In this document: piece after piece, positions 22,988-33,315 of the stretch | Numbering within the stretch: the stretch's first letter is position 1 | Layout: every line of letters starts with the position of its first letter | Assembly: GCA_004194705.1 (NCBI GenBank) | Contig: SADC01000439.1 | Location: forward strand, 372,001 to 436,000 | Length of the DNA stretch: 64,000 nucleotides | Direction of reading: 5' to 3' | Source: Ditylenchus dipsaci | Taxonomy: Eukaryota; Nematoda; Chromadorea; Rhabditida; Anguinidae | Notes under the pieces: generated by a model | Database searches by the model: none | Told to the model about the DNA's origin: nothing | The model's input: the letters and a program-made list of their open reading frames with translations, nothing else | Translations under genes and position numbers: made by a program

Positions 22988-23104
22988 GTACACTAAATCG
23001 AGAGTTGAGTTTAGACATTTAAGTTAGCCATAAGTCGGGTCGTTGCACACTTAATCGAGAGTTTGACTGTACTTAAGTGCACACTGAGGATTTTTTTGTG
23101 CCAT

Positions 23105-23345
23105 ATCAAACAAAGAGGTTGGTTTTTTGCCTTGGTGTCCCCTGTTGTTTTTTGTTACATTTCAGGCTGAGGCAAAGGTAGGCCAGCGTATGTTGGAGCG
23201 GACTCAAACATATTTTAGACTTATCTTTGAGTCTGTCTTAACATACACTGACCTATCTTTGCCTGGGACTAAGCCGTAAAAAAACAAAAAAGAATTCAAC
23301 AGAGGGGACCAAGGTAATTCCCCCCCCCCCTTTGTTGAATAGGGC
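23105..23345. repeat. ccttggtcc-family MITE
   Basis: The left part reads gccttggtgtcccctgttg. The right part has a C-run and aggggaccaaggtaa in inverted order. The middle repeats gactcaaacatattttagac and gagtctgtcttaacatacac as an inverted pair. Confidence 0.55.
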
Positions 23346-23514
23346 TCTTTCTTGCTATAACTTATTCCGCCTTTTGACATAAATTGTCGAAAACCTCGAT
23401 TTAACATACACTCGACAATGTAAGGAACAGTGACCCTCGGATTAACATACATAAAATCAAGTGATCAATTGATTCGGCTTCGTTTGGATCGCTTAAGAAG
23501 AAATATACTAAAAA

Positions 23515-23600
23515 TAGACCTCTATTTAGTGATCACCTCTCTACAGTGATCACTTTAGTGGGTCCCTACAATGATCACTATATCGAGATTCGACTGTAAT
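23515..23600. repeat. Degenerate CAGTC-type end with tgatcact words
   Basis: Contains repeated 'gtgatcac' words and ends atatcgagattcgactg before TA. The left end reads agacctctatttagtgatc. Confidence 0.45.
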
Positions 23601-24430
23601 TGGGCACCCTGGGGCCGTTCCGGCTATGGACAACTGAATAGTGGTCATATATTAAGGGTATACCAAAGTTTGCCTTGATTTTAGCTAACCAAATTAAAAT
23701 TGCTCATTTGTACCTGATTTTTTCCTTTAACATTTGATTATTTTGCTTAGTTAATTCAAAACAGAATTTTATTAGTCTGAGTGCTTCAAGAAAGGGTTAT
23801 TCTAAATAAATCTAGAAAACTGGGACCAGTATGTATCTAGAATTCATTGATCCTCGATGACTGGCAATCTCGATAATTGAGCACCTTCAATAACAGGGTA
23901 TCTTACTTATCTAGAATTGATTGTATTCAGAACTGGCAAAGGAAAAGTCGATTTTCGGTCAAATTTTTTTCAAAATTCTCATTTATTTTTTAGAATCAAT
24001 TAATATTTTTTTATTTAGAACTATTTTAAACACAGTCATGACTTGAATTATGGCCCAAGATACCAATTAGTTTGCTACCAAAAAGAAATTCAGCCTAAAA
24101 CCCTTATAGGAACCGTTATTTTAGTCCAGAATACCCGTCTTAAGCTTTGAACAAAAATTGGTGTCGAAAATAAACACCCCGTCTTTAATAAACGGCCTTC
24201 TCCATGGAGGGTTGGAAAATGAACGGCTCTGGAAGGTAATGTCCAAAAAAGCTTGATTCAACTGCTTGAAACATTTTAAATACCATACATGAAAATTAGT
24301 GAAATGAAAAAAGATTTAGTCTTGTTCATTACCAAAACACTAACATTTTGGTTTCTAACATTTTGGTAACTAACATTTTGGTTTCGTTTCGTTGAGTAAG
24401 TCATCGCTTGCGTATCTTCATCTGGGTAGG
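23601..24430. other. Intergenic stretch without recognised gene
   Basis: No convincing exon or complete repeat. A short 'taacattttggt' triplicate lies near 24340-24380. Confidence 0.45.
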
Positions 24431-24437
24431 TATTCAG

Positions 24438-24590
24438 CCCCGGATCAGGCCTGATCTGACCGGATCAAGTGCAAATCAGGCTTAATCAGGCAGGATTAGA
24501 GATGTATCAGGTGGGATCATGATGGATCAGGAAGGATAAGACCGGATCAGGAGTAGATCAGGCCAGATCAGGCGTGTATCAAGCTGGATT
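24438..24590. repeat. GGATCAGG motif array
   Basis: About fifteen variants of GGATCAGG/GATCAGGC are packed into 150 bp, all in plus orientation. It resembles the motif-dense interiors of the hAT MITEs at 19.3, 28.0 and 30.7 kb, but both termini could not be identified. Confidence 0.55.
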
Positions 24591-25543
24591 TTGATGAATT
24601 TTCAATTCGGTTGAGCAGTTCTCGCGCTATAAATGTAAGAGCTTTAGAATAAAAATCTGTGGTTGAAAATAGGTACTTTTACAGAATACCATAAAAATAC
24701 AGAACTTTTAAAAAAGAGATGATTGAAACAAAAACAACTTTTGAATAGTCATTTGCCTGTGTGTCATTAAAGATTACTGCCGGAAAATTGCAAGTCTGGA
24801 CAGGGTAATAATTTGTATAAATTTCTATAGATTCTGAATGTAAAGAGAAAAGATTGAAAAAAATTTCTTATGGCTTCTGCAAATCAGGTCACTTTCTAAA
24901 GCTAAAGTTTTCCTTCAGTGCAGTGCAAATGGCTTTTGTTCAGCATGGAGGAGAAACTTTGGCCCTATCCCTCAATGGGGGGGGGGGGGTGTTCGCCTTG
25001 GTCGCCCTGTTGTTTTTTCGTGATTTTTGGGGCTTTAGGCTTAGACAAGGGTAGGCTAGAGTATAATAGGACAAACTCAAATATGAGCAAAAAAACCCCC
25101 ATTGAAGAATACGGCCTAAACTTTTTTAGTTGTGCATTTATGATATAAAAAACAGACAACTGTGTCAGGTAAAAAATGTTTATTGAAAAATAAGGGAATA
25201 AATAATTCACGCCATTTCCAAACATACAATACGAAATACAAATAAAAAAATTTCGGTAAAAAGAAAGCCCCCTATTTTCTTTAAAAAAATTCGGTATGAA
25301 AACTTTCCATTCTTGTTTTTGAAGTCAAAAAAGTCCTTCTTAATTTTGGGGTCATCACACCCGCACATACTGCATTTGACATGGCTAGATGAATCTGGTT
25401 GAAGCTGAAATGTGCAATCAAGAGCAGGAATCTGGACACTGAAAGTATAGCTAATTATCGATTTTTCATAAAATTTATTATTGATTTATTTTTCTGCTCT
25501 ATTTTTTTTTCCTGTAATTTTTAGTAGTAAAAATACAGTCGAC

Positions 25544-25700
25544 TCTCGCTAAATCGTCACCCCCAAAAGTTCGTTTCTAGGCTCAGACATTTTTCAGCTC
25601 AATTTTGATTTTTTTTGCCAAAACTGATGCGTTAGTAATTCGTATAAATGATTCCGATTTTGCCGATCGATTTTCAAAAAGTTAAAATTTTCAACCATTA
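25544..25700. repeat. Left part of a CAGTCGACTC MITE
   Basis: Starts cagtcgactctcgctaaatc after TA and contains 'aaaagttcgtttctaggctc', the shared family interior. The right end is not recognised before the foldback at 25848. Confidence 0.5.
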
Positions 25701-25847
25701 AAAACCGCTTTTTTTGGAAGAAATTATGAAATTCTCATATTGATGTTGATAATCCAACCTTTTATTAACATAGGTTTCGTTTAGAAATCACCACCGGATT
25801 GTCTAGAAATTATGGGACATTTTGTCTTTTTCAAGGAGGTGGTCTAC

Positions 25848-26634
25848 TATTGGGTTGGAACATAATTATCCGCGGTTTTTTAAAACTAATTTTTAATCAT
25901 CGAAATTATTTCAAAAAGTCATTCTTAATACACTTTTGTGTAGCTCTGTTATCCCTTTTCAAGATGTGCTATCGGTATTTTCGCAGTATTTTGAAAATTC
26001 GGCATTTGGGTCTCCACACTAGTGATGTCATTATAAGTGGTTTACACTTATAATCATCCCTTTAACTGGCCAAAAATTAATTCAAGATCAAGCGCTGTGA
26101 TAACGTCTCAAAGCTATATTGTAGCGAAGTTCAAGAGCTGGAAGACCTACTTTACAGAATAATTTTTCAAAAACCGGTTGTGGAGATATGCACTTTTAAA
26201 AAAAATCAATTTTGTTAAAAATGACCGAAATTCAAGTTTTTCGGATTTACGGTCATTTTTAACAAAGTTGATTTTTTTTAAAAGTGCATATCTCCACAAC
26301 CGATTTTCGAAAAATTATTCTGTAAAGTAGGTCTTTCAGCTCCTGAACTTCGCTACAAGATAGCTTTGAGATGTTATCAGAGCGCTTGATATTGAATTTA
26401 ATTTTTGACCAGTTAAAGGGATGAAAATACGTGTAAACCACTTATAATGACATCAATAGTGTGGAGACCCAAATGCCGAATTTTTCAAAATACTGCAAAA
26501 AAAAACCCGATAGCACATCTTGAAGAGGGATAATAGCGCTATACAATGGTGTATTAAAAATAACTTTTTAAAATAATTTCGATGATTAAAAATTAGTTTA
26601 AAAAACCGCGGATAATTATGTTCCGACCCGATAG
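25848..26634. repeat. 787-bp near-perfect foldback element
   Basis: The whole block is an inverted repeat with arms of about 385 bp and a centre near 26241. The outer words are gttggaacataattatccgcgg and its near-complement. Scattered substitutions and small indels separate the arms, so it is not a fresh artefact. Open frames inside are incidental. Confidence 0.8.
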
Positions 26635-26639
26635 AATAA

Positions 26640-27270
26640 ATACGTAACTAGGTCTTAATGCTCGAGTATTAAACAAGTTAAGGTGAAAATTAGTCTTTTA
26701 GAAAAAAAAAATATTTGTGCACTGCATACCTGTCTACATCTTTTGCTACGTAGCTGTTTTGCAAAACGTCATCATTGTCGTATTTTCGCTTGTTTTCTGA
26801 GCTATGACTTGCATTTTGGTTGCCCATCCTCAGAGAATATGCCTGAAATTTTAAAAAGAATCTATACAATAAAAAAGCTATAAAAAATTGAAGTATTCAC
26901 ATTGGACTCTACCGAAAACAAATAGTTGGAAAGTTAGTGTGTTTGCTTGGGATAATTTCTTCAGGTGTTTGGTAAGGAAAAATCGACTGTATTTTTGATT
27001 CTCGCAAATTCTGACAACAGAAGTTTGATGGTATTTGAAAAGGAAAGCAAAAGGTTTTGTTTAGGGTAATTTATAATGTGGTCTATGTAGTTTTGCTTTG
27101 GCCATAAGCTTTTAGATTCGCGGTCTTTCATCAAATTTCTTTTATTTTAGAAAGAATCAATCTTTAAAGGGGCATGCTCGCCACTAATAAGAATATTTTG
27201 AAAGGCGGGTACCAGGTTAATAAAAGTTTGTTGAGTATAAATTTCCGGCAATATTCTTGAAGAAGTCCAC
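26640..27270. other. Stretch without recognised gene
   Basis: AT-rich DNA. Open frames present lack coding character. Confidence 0.4.
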
Positions 27271-27280
27271 CTAACAGCAT

Positions 27281-27352
27281 AGGTGGCTCTGTGGTAGAGC
27301 GTTGGTGTACTGTGATTATCGCTCATCAGTTCCATTCCGATTGGAAGCAGTA
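27281..27352 (+). repeat. tRNA-like sequence (SINE-like)
   Basis: Contains an A-box-like TGGCTCTGTGGTAGAGCG and, about 35 bp later, a B-box-like CAGTTCCATTCCGA. The acceptor stem is not convincing, so it is more likely a tRNA-derived repeat than a functional tRNA. Confidence 0.45.
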
Positions 27353-27480
27353 TTTTTTCCTTGGCTTTTACTAAAATGCGACATTTTAATTCTCGTTATA
27401 ATTCACCCGGTACCCGTCTTTCAAAATATTCCCATCGGCGACGAGCAAGCCCCTTTAAAAGGATCAATCCATTCATAAAA

Positions 27481-27708
27481 GCCCAAGTGCACCATCCCTC
27501 CAAAGAGTATTTTTCTCTAAGCCTAACTTTTTCGGTTTCCTTGATTTTTTTCACCCCATCCATTGCAGTGTGGAGTTTGCTTGTACTTTGGCTGCAAAGC
27601 AGCCAAATACTCTTGGTTTTGTTGGCGCAAAAGGTGCGAAATATGTGAAAAGTGAAAAAGGTTGACTTAGAGAAAAATACTCTTTGGAGGGTGGGCGTGC
27701 ACTTGGAT
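27481..27708. mobile_element. MITE with gcccaagtgc ends
   Basis: The ends gcccaagtgcaccatccctc and gagggtgggcgtgcacttgg are inverted repeats, followed inwards by ccaaagagtatttttctctaag. Second copy of the family at 3834-4061. Confidence 0.7.
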
Positions 27709-27808
27709 CGCTGTCCAATCCATTTTTTGGTACCAAACTTTTCACTTTTTCTTTGAAATTTCTTTTTCGCTGACTGGTCGAAGTTTTGCTTCTTTATTGC
27801 TTGATTTA

Positions 27809-27996
27809 CCGTAAATGTTCTTATAGAACCCCGGGGCTCTATTTTTTGATCCCCCGAAAATCGGAAAATTTTGAGGTCGATCTCAAGATTATTGGGAGCT
27901 TTGCGAAATGTTGTCTCTGTTTTGAGATACAGACCCTAAAACAAACTCGAGAGGGGCGCTCTATTAAAAAAGGCGGCTCTGTTAGAACCTTCACGG
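27809..27996. mobile_element. MITE with CCGTAAATG...CACGG ends
   Basis: TIRs ccgtaaatgttcttatagaacc and ggctctgttagaaccttcacgg are flanked by TA on both sides. The interior 'tttgaggtcgatctcaag' is shared with 56525-56766 and with partial copies at 7.7 and 61.0 kb, linking it to the CCGTATTTCC family. Confidence 0.75.
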
Positions 27997-28009
27997 TATT
28001 ACTCGGTAC

Positions 28010-28308
28010 CAGGGCTGTACCGGATACCAAAAAATATCGGATCGGATACCGGATATGGAAAAATATCGGATCGGATATCGGATACCGGATATGAAAAAGT
28101 GCCGGATATCGGTTATCGGATATCGGATTTCGGATATTTTTGATGAAATTTAAAAAAAAAAATTGAAATTTTTTTTCTAAATTTCAAAAAAGTTTTGAAA
28201 ATTTTTTTCCGAAAATTGGCCATTTTTTCGGATATCGGATACCGGATATCAAAAAGTGCCGGATATCGGATATCGGATGTCGGATATCGGATATCCGGTA
28301 CAGCCCTG
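28010..28308. mobile_element. hAT-type MITE with GGATATCGG motif blocks
   Basis: The ends are cagggctgtaccgg and ccggtacagccctg. An exact 8-bp duplication, CTCGGTAC, flanks it (28002-28009 and 28309-28316). The interior has two blocks of GGATATC/GGATACC repeats in direct order (28020-28137 and 28229-28295), each including aaaagtgccggatatcgg. There is no ORF of its own. Confidence 0.88.
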
Positions 28309-28642
28309 CTCGGTACAATAAAATTGTGGTCAGTGATCTCTTTCAGAGTGCACGGTTCACTATAGAAAGTTCAAGCTGTTTATCGAGTCAAGTTTGGAAA
28401 CAATAAAAACGTGCTGGATCGAGCAATCATCAATCTAGAAAAGTTCATAGATACAGGCGGTGTAAACCGAAGGAAGAAAACGATGTTGAAAATTGTTGCT
28501 TTTTTCATTTGATACAAAAAGTGACAAGTTTGGAACCAAACAAATTCATTTTGCTCCTATTTCAAAAAAGTTGCCGAAAAACAGCAAATTCAAAAATTTG
28601 TGGCCCTAAGGATGGTACATCCTTAGGGTATGGTCTTTAGTA

Positions 28643-28850
28643 AGGTCCTTTAGACCATGGTTTTTGGCACAGTGGCATGTGCAAAATTTGAATTGGCGGG
28701 GGGGGGGGGGCAGTTCTATTTAGTCTCTCACTGTACTCTTTGGAGTCGTTTGAAATGACTCAAAAGAGTAAAGTTTGAGACGAAAGAGAAGTGTCCCCCG
28801 CCAATTCAAATTTTGCACATGCCACTGCGCGCAAAAACCATGCTCCTTTA
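28643..28850. mobile_element. MITE with ggaccatggtttt ends
   Basis: Inverted ends contain agtggcatgtgcaaaatttg and caaattttgcacatgccact, then G- and C-rich segments and the ctctttcgtctc/gacgaaagagaag pair. The centre is gtcgtttgaaatgactc. Other copies: 43786-43973, in all three tandem units, and a variant at 54369-54564. Confidence 0.8.
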
Positions 28851-28967
28851 ACGCATAAATGTATGTGATAAATATGTAACAACAAAAATATGCAACACTT
28901 ATCTTATATCCCACAATATATCTATCAGATTACAGACCCAGTTACTACAAAGAGAAACTGGACGTAA

Positions 28968-30100
28968 TGAAAATTTAATTTATAAATATTGTACAGTAAA
29001 CATTTCATTTTTGCCATTTAGCATTAGAAAAGCCGTCCGTAACCTTTGATTATTCTAGAACAGTTTTTCAGTAGTAAAATAAGCGATTGTTCCCGGCTGG
29101 TATGAAAGGGGCAATTGTTGCCGGTTCATATGAAAAGACCACTTTTAATCTGCTCACATCATAGAGACAACAATTCTATGACTTCAAATGTTTTGAATAT
29201 GGCTCTAATTTAAAATTACGAAATTTGAGTATGGACGAAATTTGAGCCCGAATCGCGTCGAGACTATCTCTCCAATCCGATTCCCATTTTAGGCACATCG
29301 TATTTTTGAGGAAAAAGAGCCCTATAAAAGCACGTTATGTCTTTTTAGGGCACTTTTTGTCAGCTGTGAAAATAAAAAAGGGCACATTTGTCGAACCCTG
29401 GTGTCAGCTACATGTCTAGTGAGCAATAATGCAGTTGGAAAATGCTGCTCTAATTGTCATATAAAAATTGTCTGCTTGATTTCACATGATACATGACACT
29501 GTGTTTTATAATGACCTATAAATTTTATAATTATTGTTTAATTTTTATTCAACATTTTTAATCCTGCAGCCAATCAATGATGAGCATCTTTAAATGGATA
29601 AAGGTCTGGGTTTGCTCTTTCTTTGGCCAGAAGATCTTCAAGGTACTGTTGACCAGCACGTTTTGCAGCTTCTTCATAACCTAGATCTTGGACAGCCTTG
29701 TGGTGAGGTTGTTCGTGAAGAGCACGGTTTAAAGATTGAGCCGCAACTGACTCTCTTTCCAGCAGCATTGGCAACACTTCCTTGGTTACACGCTCTTCTG
29801 CACTCTTTCTGCCAAATTTCTCAATGTATTTGAGTCCACTATCTGTAAACAAGTATTCCTAATTTTTTTGCTTGGTGGCAGCCAAAAACAAACAGCAAGA
29901 ATTTCCTGCTGCACAAATTCCACACCGTATCAGGTCGCAGTCTCCAATAACCACACACCATGCGTTAGGTGAACAGTATGTTTCTGAACGTAAGTAATTT
30001 TATTTTTTGGACTTTTATTTACCGAGCTTTTATATTTTTAAAAATTTCCCACGAAACTTTTGATGAAGTTTCTAAAACTACGGAAATCGTTTATTAACAG
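28968..30100. repeat. Diverged copy of part of the 2.9-kb tandem unit
   Basis: Aligns with 45787-47135 and the equivalents in the other units, with scattered substitutions. It lacks the CCGTATTTCC MITE of the units: at 29080-29081 the site shows a single TA. It contains the same minus-strand terminal exon. It is therefore an older paralogous segment from before the MITE insertion. Confidence 0.85.
29574..29842 (-). CDS. Terminal exon of an unidentified conserved protein
   Basis: The exon begins after tgtttacag (minus strand) and encodes 89 codons to TGA. The product is hydrophilic and helical: KYIEKFGRKSAEERVTKEV, LLERESVAAQ, then LGYEEAAKRAGQQYLEDLL and ending DLYPFKDAHH. Compared with the tandem-unit copies at 49.5 and 52.4 kb, most differences are silent or conservative (Val/Leu, Glu/Asp, Lys/Arg), which suggests selection on the protein. 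The upstream exon is unresolved: the adjacent open stretch on the minus strand is in a frame that does not join. The family is not recognised. Confidence 0.6.
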
Positions 30101-30142
30101 AGGAACGGCTGTACGTCCTGATGGTATGTCCTTGAGATAGAG

Positions 30143-30372
30143 GCTTCTTTGGTTCCAATGATCCATTGTCCATTTGGCTCGCGCGAGCCAAACGAAAGAC
30201 CTAAAATCGCATGTCCTAGCAAGCCAAATGGGTTCGAGCCATATGGCTCGTTTATTTTATATATGCGAGCCAATTGGCTCGCGTACTTGTTTTTTTAAGC
30301 GAGCCGAACGCGAGCCAAAACAATACGAGTCATTTGTAGCTGGGTATCTTCTTTGAACCAAAGAAGCCTCTA
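30143..30372. repeat. Foldback element with GAGCCAA motifs
   Basis: Outer inverted ends gaggcttctttggttc and gaaccaaagaagcctc enclose about ten GAGCCAA/TTGGCTCG words. A reduced version lies at 41510-41550, where most of the motif-rich interior is absent. Confidence 0.6.
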
Positions 30373-30655
30373 TTTGTTTTTCTGTCGTAAGGCGCATTCA
30401 CAATAAGGAGGCTGTTTGCTAATGCTAACACAGACTTCACTAAGAATCTCTAAAACAGAATCCTAACTTTTAAAAGAAAATTTAGTCAAAATCTTTTTTT
30501 TTGCTTCAAAATGGCAACAAGCACTAGATAGAATGACCCTTTTACTTCAAAACTAGTGAAAATGTCTTTTTTACGCAAATGTGACATTCTCTGAATGATG
30601 TCCTGAAAATGTCCTTTTTTCAAAATTTATCATTCAGAGAATGGTGGGCAAAACC

Positions 30656-30964
30656 TAGAGATGGCCTCGGGACGGGACGGGAATCCCGTCCCGTCCCGAA
30701 GGGATTTTAGCGCTTGTCCCGTCCCGGTGTCCCGTCCAGGAAAAAAATTCTAGTGTGTCCCGTCCCGGTGTCCCGTCCCAGAATGATTTTCCGATTTTTC
30801 ATTCATTTTTCCTTTATTTTTCCCTTATTAATGGGTCGGGACGTCCCGTTCCGTCCCGTCCCGAAGGGTTTTTAGGCCTTGTCACGTCCCGGTGTCCCGT
30901 CCTGAAATTTTTTAAAGTAAATTTTGTCCCGTCCCGTCCCGAAATAGGCCATTTGCCATCTCTA
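30656..30964. mobile_element. hAT-type MITE with GTCCC motif blocks
   Basis: Ends tagagatggc / gccatctcta are flanked by an exact 8-bp duplication GCAAAACC (30648-30655 and 30965-30972). The paralogous segment near 41828-41835 has a single GCAAAACC, i.e. the empty site. The interior carries two direct blocks of CCCGT/GTCCC repeats, both with a gaagggttttta-like word and then the gtcccggtgtcccgtcc word. Confidence 0.92.
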
Positions 30965-30971
30965 GCAAAAC

Positions 30972-31385
30972 CGATAAAATTGCATTATTTTATCGGTTTT
31001 TATCGGTTTATCCCTTTTTATTTATTCCTTATTTTGCTGATTTATAGTCTTTCATTGATTTTTTTTTACCAAAACGATAAAGAAAGGTATAACGAAAGAA
31101 GTAGCGACCTATTTTACTGCAAAAAAATCAAATGGCTTTTCTAGTTGACGTTACACAATAGTCGTAATTTGGTCAATTTTATCGTTATTTTTTAACGTCA
31201 ACTAGGAAAGCCATTTGATGTTTTTTGCAGTAAAATAGGTCGCTAATATTCTCGTTATACCTTTCTTTATCGTTTTGGTAAAAAAAAAATCAGTAAAAAG
31301 GTATGAATCAACAAAAATAGGGAATAAAGAAAAGGTATAAAACCGATAAAAAACCGACAAAATAGGGCAATTTTATCGGTTTTGC
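30972..31385. repeat. Foldback with ccgataaaattgc arms
   Basis: Arms of about 200 bp (ccgataaaattgc ... ctagttgacgtta and complement) centre near 31180. The right end reads cggttttgcccaccggagccctg. The palindrome's outer boundary (31084) falls inside this element, as does the junction with the third copy, so it is a candidate recombination site. Confidence 0.65.
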
Positions 31386-32017
31386 CCACCGGAGCCCTGG
31401 TTCAGAAGTTTAATGATTTGGAAATTTTTTTTGAATTGGCGGAACAAATTCTGCCTTAGGTTAGCATGCCCCTTTAAGAAAGTAAATATTAGTATATTTT
31501 GGCAGTTGTACCATGTTTTTCACATGAGTCGTGGCAAAAAGAAACTCTTGGTAAAGCCAGAGGTAAGGCCAGCTCTATATGCACTTTAGGTTCAAAAGTA
31601 TATTTCGGAGTCATGTCAAGGTAAATGAGTGTGCGCATCTCAAGTTCCAATCTGCAAGCTGTCATTTTTAAATTTCTTTAAAAAAAATCACTGGTTTTTT
31701 CTGTGGTTTTTGGGCAAAATTGCCTATGCCGAATTATTTTGAAATTGGCTTGTTGTTTCGCTAGTCCTTGCACTAATGCTGTACCATTCTTCAGCCTGAA
31801 AATTTTAGTATAGTGTGGACAAAAAGGTTCGCAAAAATTTGGCTAGGAATAAGCCAAACATGGTGCCCTCCAAATTTCGATAGCAGAGAAGCTGCTGGCC
31901 TTACCTCTGCGCAGCCTCACTAAACCGTTTGGTTCATTAAACCTGTGCCATGTTAGTGTCACCCACATTTAATGCCAAATAGTATATGAGATTGATGATT
32001 ACCTTGTCTAATTTAGC

Positions 32018-32686
32018 ATGGACTATATTCATCGATCGACGTTTGATGCATTCAATTTCGTTGCTCTCCAAATACTTGGCCTTTTCTTCTTCGTGCATGC
32101 CGTAATGATGGGCTACCTCTACTCGCATAATCCGATCCGAAGTAATTACCGAGTACTTTTCCTCTTCTACTTGAGCATCACTCTCGGATTTTGCTTTTTC
32201 GTTGGTTCTCTGTCCTTTGAAAGTAACAGGTATGTTTTGGGGTTTCAGTCAACTTTGGCTAATCTTCTTTTACGTCGCAGGGAGATATTCGTTTTTGTCG
32301 CAGATAATCTGCTCGTTCTGTGCTTGTTGGCTGCCTCTTTCATCGAGCTTCAAGGGCTCTCTCAGAAATGGAATCATCGTGCCATTCTCGCTTGTCGCAT
32401 CTTATCGTACCTGGTGTGGTTTCTCGTGGTTGTTCTCCTCAACAGCCTTTTCTCTTATCCGATAAAGCCTGCCGACTTGGTAAGATTAGGGGTCTCAGTG
32501 ACTTCTATTCTTTTTGAATACATTATTGCTGTACAGGTACGCAGTTCTTTTTAGTTTCGATAATCAACTTGTTTTTTAGAGAAGAATTATTCCCGCTCTA
32601 GTAATTGCTCCTGCTCAGTCGGTCAGTTTTCTAAAATTTTGTGTAATTATGCATAAAAGAAAACTGACATGCATGCGGAAAATTGA
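32018..32686 (+). CDS. Multi-pass membrane protein, left-arm copy
   Basis: Exon 1 is 32018-32229; a 51-bp intron (32230-32280) has good gtatgt and cgtcgcag ends but is also in frame. Exon 2 starts at 32281. It encodes four or five hydrophobic helices: ILGLFFFVHAVMMGYLY, VLFLFYLSITLGFCFFVG, LLVLCLLAASFIEL and LSYLVWFLVVVLLNSLF. The end is uncertain. A second possible intron starts at gtaag near 32480 and ends cag at 32536. Alternatively the frame reads through and a third exon after ttttttag (about 32580) runs to TGA near 32686. No family recognised. Confidence 0.6.
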
Positions 32687-32772
32687 TTGACATAATAGTG
32701 TTTGCAGATAAAGACTGTGTGCCCCACGTCTGCCATGTCTTCACTATCTATTTTTAAATTTATTCATGGCTA

Positions 32773-33003
32773 ATGGCTGTCAAATACCAAACGAGTCAAT
32801 TGCCCTTAGAACTGCTAGATGAAATATTTTGTTTTAATAATTTCAAGCAGTGCTCAAAATTACTAGAAGTCTCAAAGAAAATTTCCAGCGTAGCTTTGTT
32901 GCCTCACTACTTAAGACGAAAACGTCTAGCCCGACAAAAAACAATGAATGGGATGATCGAAAGTTTATGTTTAGGTAACGAAGTTTTTTACAGGTTCGAA
33001 TAA
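32773..33003 (+). CDS. F-box-like protein, left-arm copy
   Basis: The 76-codon ORF starts MAVKYQTSQ, followed by an F-box-like segment: LPLELLDEIFCFNNFKQCSK, then LLEVSKKISSVALL. F-box proteins bring substrates to SCF (Skp1-cullin) ubiquitin ligases. The rest is short and basic (LRRKRLARQK), with no recognisable substrate domain, so the gene may be partial or continue by splicing. The reading frame is kept in the right arm with three conservative changes. Confidence 0.55.
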   Translation: MAVKYQTSQLPLELLDEIFCFNNFKQCSKLLEVSKKISSVALLPHYLRRKRLARQKTMNGMIESLCLGNEVFYRFE

Positions 33004-33230
33004 TAGCTTGGATAAAAAGTGTGCAAAAAGTATACTGGTTCTTAGTGTCAGCGTTTTTTATTGGATTCCTGGTTGCCCAGGCTGTGATGGTTTTTGAGGT
33101 TGTTAAGTATTTCTCTCAGCTTATTTGCCTTTTTGATTTTTCAGTCATGGAAAAAACCTATGATTCCGCATTACGACCAGAGGTAGAATCATTAAAATCA
33201 TTGGATTACGTAAAAGTCACCGAAGTCTAA
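32994..33230 (+). CDS. Exon with one membrane segment, left-arm copy
   Basis: Open frame after tttttacag: VRIIAWIKSVQKVYWFLV, then a hydrophobic helix (SAFFIGFLVAQAVMVFEV) and a hydrophilic tail to TAA. A 46-bp gt...cag stretch at about 33100-33145 may be an intron, which would give a different short C-terminus. By phase it could be the last exon of the membrane protein starting at 32018. Confidence 0.45.
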   Translation, partial: VRIIAWIKSVQKVYWFLVSAFFIGFLVAQAVMVFEVVKYFSQLICLFDFSVMEKTYDSALRPEVESLKSLDYVKVTEV

Positions 33231-33315
33231 TAAACTCTTTTAGCGCTGGAACAGATCTGCAAGCTATTCCACTTGCGTAAGCCAAACTTTCATAAATCGA
33301 TGTTTTTTTGAGGTT

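Noticed and set aside
27281..27352. Functional tRNA gene
   Set aside because: A- and B-box-like words exist, but no convincing acceptor stem pairing or anticodon arm could be read; treated as tRNA-like repeat.
29594..29833. Plus-strand frame of 79 codons, repeated in the tandem units
   Set aside because: It is the antisense of the conserved minus-strand exon, which has the splice acceptor and the conservative substitution pattern.
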